From CAVTWH01 sp963850915 (GTDB lineage: Bacteria; Actinomycetota; Actinomycetes; Mycobacteriales; Micromonosporaceae): 64,000 nucleotides of DNA. Under the pieces are notes generated by a model. The model had not been told where the DNA came from and searched no databases. It was given only the letters and a program-made list of their open reading frames with translations. Positions within the stretch are counted from its first letter, which is position 1, and every line of letters begins with the position of its first letter. Location of the stretch: positions 62,001-126,000 of the forward strand of contig CAWKND010000005.1 of the NCBI GenBank assembly GCA_963850915.1. The letters run 5' to 3'. Of the stretch, positions 27,530 to 35,824 are shown one piece after another. The position numbers and the translations under genes are program-made.

Positions 27530-27541
27530 GTTATCGCCGAC
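27530..27541 (-). promoter_or_regulatory. Degenerate LacI-type operator before GH29
   Basis: GTCGGCGATAAC on the minus strand matches GTTAGCGATAAC at 10 of 12 positions, located 22-33 bases before the ATG. Confidence 0.35.
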
Positions 27542-27725
27542 ATCGGCGCCGCATCGCGCTTTCGGGGACGTTTGTCAATGCGCGAATCCGCCGGTGGAAC
27601 CGGACCCATGCGGAGGTCCGCCGGTGCGTGCTGGCCATCCCGCACGCGGGTTCGGCGGCCGGCGGCAGCCGACCCGGCCAGCTGGAGGACGTCACGGACG
27701 TGGCGACGTCGAGGTACCAGCGCCT

Positions 27726-27755
27726 GGCCCCGGGTCGCGGGTGCGACCCGGGGCC
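27726..27755 (-). terminator. Hairpin terminator of GH54/CBM13 gene
   Basis: Perfect 13-bp stem (27726-27738 with 27743-27755) and a 4-base loop, 9 bases past the stop of the gene ending at 27765. Confidence 0.8.
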
Positions 27756-27764
27756 GGCCGCCGT

Positions 27765-29231
27765 TCAGTTGCGCAGACTCCACTGTTGGTTGGCCCCGCC
27801 GTTGCAAGCCCAGAGGATGATCTTCGTACCGTTTGCCGTGGCCGCGCCGTTGGCGTCCACACACAGGCCGGACTGCACGCCCGTGATGGTGCCGTTGGAG
27901 TTGACGTTCCACTGCTGGTTCGTCTGGCCGTTACAGTCCCAGATGATCACCGTGGTGCCGTTGGTGGTGCCCTTACCGTTGGCGTCCAGGCACTTGTTCC
28001 CATAGACCTGCAGCTGCTTGCTGGACGTCAGGGTCCAGCGCTGATTGGTCTGCCCGCTGCAGTCCCACAACTGCACCTGGGTGCCGTTGGTCGTCGAGCT
28101 GTTGGGCACGTCCAGGCACCGGCCGGACTGGCCGCCCACGACCTGTTGACCGCTGCCGCCGCCAGTGCTGGAGGTGCTGTACCCAACGGAGGCGATGTTG
28201 GCCTGCACGGAGTTCTCGGTGGCGTCGGACGGGTAACCGGAGGTCATCACGCCTTCGTAGAAGGTTCCGGCGGAGCCCTTGCTGTTGTCTCCGCCGATGC
28301 CGAGGATGATCGCACCCTCCTTGTGCATCGGGTTGTACCCGGACACGTTGGGCCGCGCTCCGCTGTAGAACGTCGACACGCCACCGGACTGGGCGTTGCC
28401 GCCACGGATGGCCCACTGGTTCGCGGTGCCCTTGACCATGGCGGTCAGGAACCGGTAGTTGACGCTCGGGTCGTTGGCGTTGTAGCCGGCGTTGACTCCA
28501 GAGAACAGGCCGTTCTCCAGGTCGGCCATGACCCAGGGGCCGTTGCCGCTGCCGTACCCCCAGACTTTGATGTTGCCGAAGTAGATGGCCTCCATGTGGC
28601 CGTTGCCGGTGTCGTTGTTGCTGGTTTCGGCGTTGCCGTAGTCGAAGCAGCAGCCGCCGTTGAAGTGGGTGCCGTCGAAGATGGCGTACATCCCCTCGGC
28701 CTGGTCGCCGGTGGCGATGCCCGAGGTGTGGTCGTTGCGGTAGCCGGTGCCGGCCGCTACGTAGACGCCGTAAGCCTTGTTGCCGTTGATGGTGATCGGC
28801 GCGGCGGTGGCGTTGGCGAGGTTGTCGGGTCCGCCGGACGCTCCGCCCCCGGGTGCCTGGGTGAGATTGTTACCCCGGCCGGACTGGTCGTAGATGATGG
28901 TGATGACGCAGGTCGTACCGGAGCAGAACGAGTCCTGTGTGGCGGCGTTGGCGTACCCGCCGGCGCTCAGCACTCCGATGTCCCGGGTGGTGTTGTCCGA
29001 CGAGCGCCGGACCTGGTACAGCGCACCGTTGTATGTGCCGTACAGCGCCCGCGTGGTGCTGTGGGCGGCCACGCAAGGTGTGCCGCCGGCGGCGTAGATG
29101 TCGCACGGCTGCGACGTCGCCGCCTGCGCCGTTCCGGCCGCGACCACGATGCCGACGCTCAACAGCGTGACGGCGGCGGCGCCCAGCGCGGCCCTTCTCA
29201 ATCTTCCCAGCGATGTGAGTGACAGGGGCAA
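27765..29231 (-). CDS. GH54 alpha-L-arabinofuranosidase with CBM13
   Basis: The product is 488 residues from the TTG at 29231, chosen because GAGGAGG sits 6 bases upstream and the protein then begins with a signal peptide; the frame extends further upstream without support. The GH54 domain (about 45-355) starts CDIYAAGGTPC and contains CCFDYGNAETSNNDTGNGHM, closest to classical AbfB catalytic domains. A Gly/Ser linker and CBM13 (about 362-488) follow. A hairpin in the leader (29259-29285) and a strong promoter with a perfect LacI operator lie upstream. Confidence 0.9.
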   Translation of the reverse strand: MPLSLTSLGRLRRAALGAAAVTLLSVGIVVAAGTAQAATSQPCDIYAAGGTPCVAAHSTTRALYGTYNGALYQVRRSSDNTTRDIGVLSAGGYANAATQDSFCSGTTCVITIIYDQSGRGNNLTQAPGGGASGGPDNLANATAAPITINGNKAYGVYVAAGTGYRNDHTSGIATGDQAEGMYAIFDGTHFNGGCCFDYGNAETSNNDTGNGHMEAIYFGNIKVWGYGSGNGPWVMADLENGLFSGVNAGYNANDPSVNYRFLTAMVKGTANQWAIRGGNAQSGGVSTFYSGARPNVSGYNPMHKEGAIILGIGGDNSKGSAGTFYEGVMTSGYPSDATENSVQANIASVGYSTSSTGGGSGQQVVGGQSGRCLDVPNSSTTNGTQVQLWDCSGQTNQRWTLTSSKQLQVYGNKCLDANGKGTTNGTTVIIWDCNGQTNQQWNVNSNGTITGVQSGLCVDANGAATANGTKIILWACNGGANQQWSLRN

Positions 29232-29524
29232 GGTGAACCTCCTCAGGTCCGGGGGTGTCCGGCCGCACGATGTCGGTGCGGCCGGCGGGTTGTGGTGGGT
29301 CAGCCTCGGTTCCAAACCACGGCGTCGACCTGCGTGGTGCACGGCCACGGTTGGTGCGCCTTCAGCGCACCGCTGGGTCGCCGTGCCGATCTGACGTGCA
29401 TTCCGGCATGTACATGTGCCGATGCGTGGCACTTGCCGGGGGGCACGGCTTCCACTCATCGCGTGTCAGGTTGCCCGGGGCGGCGGGGCTTGCACGGCTC
29501 TGCCAACAATTGGCCAGATTGAAT

Positions 29525-29583
29525 GTTAGCGCTAACGTTCCTGGCCGCTCAGCGATTGTCGCGCTCGCCGTTCGACTAGTCAA
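29525..29583 (-). promoter_or_regulatory. Promoter with perfect LacI-type operator before GH54/CBM13
   Basis: On the minus strand TTGACT (29578-29583), 17 bases, GACAAT (29555-29560). The perfect palindrome GTTAGCGCTAAC (29525-29536) lies about 20 bases downstream of the -10 box, where bound repressor would block clearance. Confidence 0.65.
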
Positions 29584-29968
29584 CCTGTCCGTTATGTCGG
29601 ACGACAGGCCAGCCTCTTCGGGCACATTCATCCCTACCTGGTCCCAGTACGTGACCTGCGGATGTTGCTTTCCCCACGGACGACGACGGCGTCCGGTCCC
29701 GGCTGGTACCCCTGGCCTCTGGTCGATCCGTGGGCAAGAAGTGTTATCCAGCGGCGTGGAAGCGAGTCCTGGCCTGTTTTCACGATGGGCGTCTATTCGT
29801 CAGAGTCGTCCTTCTGGGGTGTGAGCAGCGAAGACGTCGGCATGCTCGACCGCCGCAGCGCAGGGATCAGCGGCTCCTCGGTGGCCCGACTTGAATATGT
29901 CGGCACGATCTGGCAGTTTCCGGTCACGACAATTGGGGCCGCCTTCCCGTAGCCGACCATCCGCCCCT
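29584..29968. other. Gene-free stretch between divergent GH54 and GH62 units
   Basis: No supported gene; a 96-codon frame at 29662 lacks a ribosome site and family resemblance. Near 29905 a CGATCTGGCAGTTTC segment resembles sequence upstream of the two duplicated GH10 genes. Confidence 0.4.
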
Positions 29969-29980
29969 GTTAGCGATAAC
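29969..29980. promoter_or_regulatory. LacI-type operator upstream of GH62
   Basis: GTTAGCGATAAC, identical to the site before the GH27 operon (17696-17707), 209 bases upstream of the GH62 start. Confidence 0.55.
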
Positions 29981-30021
29981 AGGAACTGCTCCGTCTGCTA
30001 GGTGCACCGAAGAACAAGAAG

Positions 30022-30069
30022 ACCGGCAACACCGCCGCACCGGCCACATTCACCCTCAACGGGAGCTGC
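30022..30069 (+). pseudogene. Relic of a CBM2 C-terminus
   Basis: A short frame reads TGNTAAPATFTLNGSC, matching the last 16 residues of intact CBM2 domains in this window (compare TGNTAAPGGFTLNGVVC at the end of the 59829 esterase). No start or upstream domain remains. Confidence 0.7.
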
Positions 30070-30189
30070 CGGCTCCACCACGTGACGGCCGACGACCGTG
30101 GTGGCGTGATCCAGCCCGGGTGGTCGACCGTCCCGCTACACCCCTGCGCACACGGTCCGTCCATGTGCGAACAGAAAGGACGCATCACT

Positions 30190-31668
30190 GTGAGAAAAGG
30201 CATGGATCCCCGCCGCCGCAGATCGTTGATGGCGGCGGCCGGTGCGGTCACCCTCGCACTGACCGGCGGCGCGGCTATCGCGAGCGCGCACCTGGCGTCG
30301 GCCGCGACGGCGGGCTGCCGGGTGGCCTACACGATCACGAGCCAGTGGCAAGGTGGGTTCGGCGCGAACGTCGACATCACCAACCTGGGTGACGCCGTGA
30401 ACGGGTGGCGGCTGACCTGGACGTTCCCGAACGGCCAGACCGTGACTCAGGCGTGGAACGCCACCGTCACCCAATCCGGTGGCGCGGTCACGGCGACGAA
30501 CATGTCCTACAACGCTTCGATCGGTACCGGTGCGACCACGTCGTTCGGCTTCAACGGGGCGTGGACGGGTACCAACACGGTGCCGTCGTCGTTCGCCCTC
30601 AACGGCACGACGTGTACCGGCAGCACCACGACGACCGGGTCACCCACGCCAACAACGGGTTCACCGTCGCCCTCCGCTACACCGTCGCCCACCGGTTCAC
30701 CCACACCCACCAGCTCGCCGAGGCCCACCGGTTCACCCACCGCCTCGCCCACGCCCTCCTCGACCTGCGCTCTTCCGTCGACGTACCACTGGACCTCGTC
30801 GGGTGTGTTGGCGACGCCGAAGAACGGGTGGGTTTCGCTGAAGGACTACACCGACGTCGTGTACAACGGCAAGCACCTGGTCTACGGGTCGAACGTCTCC
30901 GGATCCTCGTACGGCTCGATGAACTTCGGTCTCTTCACGAACTGGTCCGACATGGCCTCGGCCAGCCAGAACGGGATGAGCCAGGGCACGGTGGCGCCGA
31001 CGTTGTTCTACTTCGCGCCGAAGAACATCTGGGTGCTGGCTTATCAGTGGGGTCCGACCGCGTTCTCGTACAAGACGTCGAGTGATCCGACCAACGCAAA
31101 TGGTTGGTCGTCGGCGCAGACGTTGTTCTCCGGCAGTATTTCCGGCTCCGGCACGGGACCGATCGACCAGACCGTGATCGGTGACGGCTCGAACATGTAC
31201 CTGTTCTTCGCCGGTGACAACGGCAAGATCTATCGGGCGAGTATGCCGATCGGGAACTTCCCGGGCAGCTTCGGCTCGTCGTACACCACGGTGATGAGTG
31301 ACTCGACGAACAACCTGTTCGAGGCGGTCGAGGTTTACAAGGTGCAGGGCCAGAACCAGTATTTGATGATCGTGGAGGCGATCGGTGCGAACGGGCGCTA
31401 CTTCCGTTCGTTCACCGCCACCAGTCTGGGCGGGTCTTGGACGCCGCAGGCGGCCAGTGAGAGCAACCCGTTCGCGGGGAAGGCCAACAGTGGGGCGACC
31501 TGGACCAACGACATCAGCCACGGTGACCTGGTCCGCAACAACCCGGACCAGACCATGACCATCGACCCGTGCAACCTGCAGTTCCTCTACCAGGGTAAGT
31601 CGCCGAGCGCGGGTGGCAGCTACGACCAGCTGCCGTGGCGGCCGGGTCTACTAACGCTGCAGCGCTAG
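30190..31668 (+). CDS. GH62 alpha-L-arabinofuranosidase with N-terminal CBM2
   Basis: The product is 492 residues; the GTG follows AAAGGA, and a longer upstream frame is rejected. Signal peptide, then CBM2 (about 40-140), a Thr/Pro/Ser linker, and the GH62 propeller (about 190-492) starting CALPSTYHW with GTVAPTLFYF, GPIDQTVIGD, NNLFEAVEVYK and NPFAGKANSGATW. GH62 enzymes remove arabinose from singly substituted xylose in arabinoxylan. Bases 30973-31599 are nearly identical to 53203-53829 in the second GH62 gene, while the rest differs. The upstream region has a LacI-type site and a CBM2 relic. Confidence 0.93.
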   Translation: MRKGMDPRRRRSLMAAAGAVTLALTGGAAIASAHLASAATAGCRVAYTITSQWQGGFGANVDITNLGDAVNGWRLTWTFPNGQTVTQAWNATVTQSGGAVTATNMSYNASIGTGATTSFGFNGAWTGTNTVPSSFALNGTTCTGSTTTTGSPTPTTGSPSPSATPSPTGSPTPTSSPRPTGSPTASPTPSSTCALPSTYHWTSSGVLATPKNGWVSLKDYTDVVYNGKHLVYGSNVSGSSYGSMNFGLFTNWSDMASASQNGMSQGTVAPTLFYFAPKNIWVLAYQWGPTAFSYKTSSDPTNANGWSSAQTLFSGSISGSGTGPIDQTVIGDGSNMYLFFAGDNGKIYRASMPIGNFPGSFGSSYTTVMSDSTNNLFEAVEVYKVQGQNQYLMIVEAIGANGRYFRSFTATSLGGSWTPQAASESNPFAGKANSGATWTNDISHGDLVRNNPDQTMTIDPCNLQFLYQGKSPSAGGSYDQLPWRPGLLTLQR

Positions 31669-31776
31669 CCTGCGTGATTCCGTGGTCCAGCGCTCCTAGA
31701 CAACCAACGATCGCCGGGCCGGTCCGTTGATGCTCCAGCTGTCCCAGATCCGGGGCAGCCAGGCGAGCAGGCGGTG

Positions 31777-31820
31777 CGCTACGCGGGCGTACACCCACGG
31801 CGGGGTACGCCCGCGTAGCG
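31777..31820 (+). terminator. Hairpin terminator of GH62
   Basis: Perfect 16-bp stem (31777-31792 with 31805-31820), about 110 bases past the stop. Confidence 0.7.
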
Positions 31821-32283
31821 GTCGCAGTTGGCAATGGTTGGGTGGGCACGCTTCTCGCGGCTTGTACCGGAACTCGATCCGGCTCGCGACGGGCCCGGAC
31901 GACAACGGGGCACTGGTGTCAATAACGGTTTTCCCGAGTGGATTCCCGCGAACTCCGGTGACTGAAAAGAAGTGCGTTCGAGAAACATGTTATTTGTGCC
32001 GGAAGCGACGGGTCCGGGGCAAGTGGTGAAGCAATTTTCATCGATGGCAAACGCTAAGCCCCATGTGTTTGGTGGCTGTCATATCGGCTCTGAGCTGGTC
32101 GATCAGAGATCATTTCGGCACATGAACTCACGGCGGATGGATGTCCCGTGAGATTGTTCGCGGTTTCTCTTGAGGGCTTCGAAACGATCTGGCAATCTCG
32201 TCAAACGTCGATGCGTTGGCTTGCCCCGCCGTTCGCTCGATGCCATCTTCGCCTTCGATGACGGGTCGAGCATCGAGCCTGCT
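31821..32283. other. Upstream region of the first duplicated GH10 gene
   Basis: No supported gene. The segment 32168-32215 (TCTTGAG then GAAACGATCTGGCAAT) aligns with 50729-50777, upstream of the second GH10 copy, at roughly three quarters identity. Confidence 0.45.
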
Positions 32284-32295
32284 GTTAACGCTCAT
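32284..32295. promoter_or_regulatory. LacI-type operator upstream of GH10/CBM2
   Basis: GTTAACGCTCAT, an imperfect version of GTTAGCGCTCAC found at the matching position before the second GH10 copy (50853). Confidence 0.4.
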
Positions 32296-32325
32296 ATCGC
32301 CTTGCCGATACCGCAGGAGGACGTC

Positions 32326-32547
32326 ATGCCAGGCGCCGCCAGCAAGTACAACCTGATTGAGGCCTTCCGCTCCTGGGCCCCGACCGGCCTGACCGGCACC
32401 TGGGCCGCGACGTCCGCCCCGCGGGCAAACCCGTTCGCCGGTGTGGCCAACGTCAGTTTTCCGAAGGCGGCGCTGGACCACCGACACCGGCCACCAACTC
32501 CAACCGCGAGGCGGACCCAACGCCTGCACAGCCCCGCCGGCGAGTGA
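32326..32547 (+). pseudogene. GH62-like relic ORF between operator and GH10
   Basis: An ATG with a strong AGGAGG site opens a 73-codon frame. Its first half (NLIEAFRSWAPTGLTGTW, then ANPFAGVANVSF) resembles the RSFTATSLGGSW and NPFAGKANS blocks of GH62; the rest is Pro/Arg-rich out-of-frame sequence. The second GH10 copy has nothing equivalent upstream, so this is likely an inserted or rearranged remnant. It could still be translated. Confidence 0.5.
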
Positions 32548-32585
32548 GCGCGCACCCGCATCCCAACCATCCTGAGGAGAAAGCC

Positions 32586-34019
32586 TTGCATCGTCAGATT
32601 TCTATTGGCCGCCGCGGTTTTGCGGTCGGCTTGTCGGCTACGGTCGCCGTGTTGGCGACTGTGGCTGCCGCTGCGCTCCTCCCGGGGTCGGCGAGTGCGG
32701 CCAGCACGTTGGGTGCGCAGGCGGCTGCGTCGGGTCGTTATTTCGGTACCGCTGTGGCTGCTGGCCGGTTGGGCGATTCGACGTACTCGACGATTCTTGA
32801 CCGGGAGTTCAACATGATCACCCCGGAGAACGAGATGAAGTGGGACACGACGGAGCCGTCCCGCGGGAACTTCAACTTCGGTCCGGCGGATCAGATCGTC
32901 AACCATGCTTTGGCTCACGGTCAGCGGATGCGGGGTCATACCACGGTGTGGCATGGGCAGTTGCCGTCCTGGGTCAGCTCTATCACGGATGCCAACACGT
33001 TGCGCAGTGTGATGGATAATCACATCACCACTGAGATCTCCCATTTCAAGGGCAAGATCTATGCGTGGGACGTGGTCAACGAGGCGTTTGCTGACGGCTC
33101 CACCCAGCACCGCAGTTCGGTGTTCCAGAACGTGTTGGGTAACGGGTTCATCGAGGAGGCGTTCCGGACTGCCCGGGCTGCTGACCCGGCCGCGAAGCTG
33201 TGCTACAACGATTACAACATTGAGGACTGGAACGCTGCGAAGACGCAGGGTGTGTACTCGATGGTGAAGGATTTCAAGGCGCGTGGGGTGCCGATCGACT
33301 GTGTGGGGTTCCAGTCCCACTTTGGTAGCGGTGGTCCGCCGTCGAATTTCCAGACCACGCTGTCGAACTTCGCGGCGCTGGGTGTGGATGTGCAGTTGAC
33401 CGAGTTGGACATTGCGCAGGCGTCGGCGACCAACTACACCAACACGGTCCGGGATTGTATGAACGTGGCCCGCTGTGCCGGGATCACCGTGTGGGGTATC
33501 CGGGACAGCGACTCGTGGCGCAGCAGCGACAACCCGCTGCTCTTCGACAGCAGCGGCAACAAGAAGGCGGCCTACAACGCCGTCCTCACCGCACTCGGCT
33601 CCGGCACCCCGGTCAGCAACCCGCCCAGCACCAAGCCGCCGTCGAGTACCCCGCCGAGCAGTACCCCGCCGGTGTCCCCGTCGGCTAGCCGTACCACCAG
33701 CCCGCCCCCGGGCGTCGGCGGGTGTACGGCCACGTATGCGATTGTCGGCGGCCAGTGGCCGGGCGGCTTCCAGGGCGCCGTCACGGTGACCGCGGGTAGC
33801 TCGGCGATCAGCAGCTGGACGGTCACCTGGCAACTGGCCAGCGGCCAGACCATCACCCAGTCGTGGAGCACCACGCTCAGTACGAGCGGCTCGGCGGTGA
33901 CCGCCCGCAACGTCAGCTACAACGGCTCGCTGGGCGCGGGTGCCAGTACCCAGTTCGGGTTCCTGGCCAACTCCAGCGCAACCGCCACGGTACCGACGGT
34001 CAGCTGCTCAGCCAGCTGA
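32586..34019 (+). CDS. GH10 endo-1,4-beta-xylanase with CBM2
   Basis: The product is 477 residues; the TTG follows GAGGAGA. Signal peptide to about 38. GH10 motifs: HTTVWHGQLPSW, WDVVNEAF with acid/base Glu166, and LTELDIA with nucleophile Glu273. A Pro/Ser/Thr linker leads to CBM2 (about 378-477). Bases 32574-33610 match 50960-51996 with no difference found on comparison, after which this copy continues into CBM2 and the other into CBM13. The catalytic-domain codon use is more T-rich at third positions than in the CBM. Confidence 0.95.
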   Translation: MHRQISIGRRGFAVGLSATVAVLATVAAAALLPGSASAASTLGAQAAASGRYFGTAVAAGRLGDSTYSTILDREFNMITPENEMKWDTTEPSRGNFNFGPADQIVNHALAHGQRMRGHTTVWHGQLPSWVSSITDANTLRSVMDNHITTEISHFKGKIYAWDVVNEAFADGSTQHRSSVFQNVLGNGFIEEAFRTARAADPAAKLCYNDYNIEDWNAAKTQGVYSMVKDFKARGVPIDCVGFQSHFGSGGPPSNFQTTLSNFAALGVDVQLTELDIAQASATNYTNTVRDCMNVARCAGITVWGIRDSDSWRSSDNPLLFDSSGNKKAAYNAVLTALGSGTPVSNPPSTKPPSSTPPSSTPPVSPSASRTTSPPPGVGGCTATYAIVGGQWPGGFQGAVTVTAGSSAISSWTVTWQLASGQTITQSWSTTLSTSGSAVTARNVSYNGSLGAGASTQFGFLANSSATATVPTVSCSAS

Positions 34020-34028
34020 CCGCGACCT

Positions 34029-34134
34029 GTTCCGGGGTCGCCTATCGCGGCCCCGGAACGGGACTCCTTGCCTCATCCCGGCTGGCGCCGCCGGACGGGC
34101 TCCCGCCGCTGGTCCGGGCATGCGGCGGGAGCCC
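34029..34134 (+). terminator. Two hairpins after GH10/CBM2
   Basis: An imperfect stem at 34029-34059 starts 9 bases after the stop. A perfect 13-bp stem follows (34097-34109 with 34122-34134), before the next ribosome site. Confidence 0.65.
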
Positions 34135-34191
34135 CGTCCACCCGCCCGGTACGCCATGCCGCCCGCCACACTTCTCCGAAGGAGCACCCCC

Positions 34192-35685
34192 GTGCGAGCA
34201 CTCACGCATTCGCGCCGCCACTGGGCGCTGGCCGCCACCTCCGTTCTCGTGCTGTCCGGCGCTGTCGTGGCCGGCACCCACCTGGCCGCGGCGGCCACCG
34301 CCGGCTGCCAGGTCGACTACTCCATCACCAACCAGTGGCCAGGTGGCTTCGGCGCCAACGTAACCGTCACCAACCTGGGCGACCCGATCACCTCCTGGCA
34401 GCTGCGCTGGTCGTTCCCGACCGGGCAGACGATCACCCAGTTGTGGGGCGGCTCGTACACCCAGTCCGGCGCTGCGGTGTCGGTGGTGAACGCGGCGTGG
34501 AACGGCACGCTCACCACCGGCGGTACCGCGAATTTCGGATTCAACGGCGCGTGGAGCGCCAGCAACCCGGTACCGACCGGGTTCACGCTCAACGGCGTCG
34601 CCTGTACCGGTAGCGTCACCACCTCGGCCAGCCCGACGCCGTCCCGGTCTGCCTCGCCGTCCGCGTCGCCGTCGACATCCCCGTCCGCGTCCCCGTCTGC
34701 CTCGCCGTCCACGTCTTCGTCCGCGCCGTCGGGCGGCCGTGCGTGCGACCTGTATGCGGCGGGCGGCACGCCGTGCGTCGCCGCGCACAGCACGGTCCGT
34801 GCCCTGTACCGCGGCTACACCGGCAACCTGTACCAGGTGCGCCGCTCATCGGACAACACCACCCGCAACATCGGCGTGCTCAGTACCGGCGGCATCGCCA
34901 ACGCCGCTGCCCAGGACTCGTTCTGCGCCAACACTTCCTGCGTCATCACGATCGTCTTCGACCAGTCCGGACACGGCAACGACCTGGCCTACCAGGGATC
35001 GGGCGGCGCCGGCGGCCGGGACACGCCAGCCACCGCGACCACCGAGACACTCACCGTGGGCGGCGGCAAGGCGTACTCGCTCTACATCAAGCCGGGTAAC
35101 AGCTACTGGCGCAACGGCTCCCAGTCGGGGGTACCCACCGGCAGTGCGCCGGAGGGCGAGTACATGGTGACCAGCGGTACCCACGTCAACAGCGGCTGCT
35201 GCTTCGACTACGGCAACAGCGAAACCGACCGCAAGGCCGACGGCGCCGGCGCGATGGACGCCATCTACTTCGGTACCAGCTGCTGGTTCGGCGGCTGCTC
35301 CGGCTCGGGGCCGTGGGTGCAGGCCGACCTCGAGTACGGCCTCTACCCCGGTGGCTCCTCTTCCTGGAACCCCAACCAGCGGGCGTTCACCAGTAAGTTC
35401 GTCACCGCCATGCTGAAGAACAACGGGACGTCCAAGCTGGCCATCAAGGGGGGCAACGCGCAGTCGGGCAGCCCGGTGACGCTGTGGGACGGCGGTTTGC
35501 CGGGCGGGTACAGCCCGATGCGCAAGCAGGGCGCCATCGTGCTCGGCAGCGGCGGCGACTGCTGCGCCACCAACACCAACCAGAGCCAGGGCACGTTCTA
35601 CGAGGGCGCCATGGTGTCCGGGTACCCGTCCGACGCCACCGAGAACGCCGTGCAGGCCGACATCGTGGCGGCCGGTTACCGCTAG
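34192..35685 (+). CDS. GH54 alpha-L-arabinofuranosidase with N-terminal CBM2
   Basis: The product is 497 residues; the GTG follows GAAGGAG. Signal peptide (to about 36), CBM2 (about 37-140), a SPSAS linker, then the GH54 domain (about 182-497) starting CDLYAAGGTPC and containing CCFDYGNSETDRKADGAG. Module order matches the 19822 enzyme, but the catalytic sequence is distinct, with an extra GGDCCATNTNQ insertion near the end. It converges with the sigma-CBM42 gene 139 bases downstream, so the arabinofuranosidase and a putative arabinose sensor are neighbours. Confidence 0.92.
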   Translation: MRALTHSRRHWALAATSVLVLSGAVVAGTHLAAAATAGCQVDYSITNQWPGGFGANVTVTNLGDPITSWQLRWSFPTGQTITQLWGGSYTQSGAAVSVVNAAWNGTLTTGGTANFGFNGAWSASNPVPTGFTLNGVACTGSVTTSASPTPSRSASPSASPSTSPSASPSASPSTSSSAPSGGRACDLYAAGGTPCVAAHSTVRALYRGYTGNLYQVRRSSDNTTRNIGVLSTGGIANAAAQDSFCANTSCVITIVFDQSGHGNDLAYQGSGGAGGRDTPATATTETLTVGGGKAYSLYIKPGNSYWRNGSQSGVPTGSAPEGEYMVTSGTHVNSGCCFDYGNSETDRKADGAGAMDAIYFGTSCWFGGCSGSGPWVQADLEYGLYPGGSSSWNPNQRAFTSKFVTAMLKNNGTSKLAIKGGNAQSGSPVTLWDGGLPGGYSPMRKQGAIVLGSGGDCCATNTNQSQGTFYEGAMVSGYPSDATENAVQADIVAAGYR

Positions 35686-35692
35686 CCCAGCA

Positions 35693-35727
35693 GCGGGGTA
35701 CCGGGTCGGCCCGGCCTGGTACCCCGC
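35693..35727 (+). terminator. Hairpin between GH54 and the convergent sigma gene
   Basis: 10-bp stem GCGGGGTACC/GGTACCCCGC (35693-35702 with 35718-35727), 7 bases past the GH54 stop. Confidence 0.65.
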
Positions 35728-35824
35728 CGCGGCGGCGTTCGGAACGACCCGGTACCGGCCCGTCGCGATCGAGGCGGCGACTACCGGCGTTCGCGATGGG
35801 CAGCTGTCCGATCTCGCACCGGGC

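Noticed and set aside
29662..29952. 96-codon plus-strand frame between GH54 and GH62
   Set aside because: No ribosome site and no family resemblance; lies in a regulatory region.
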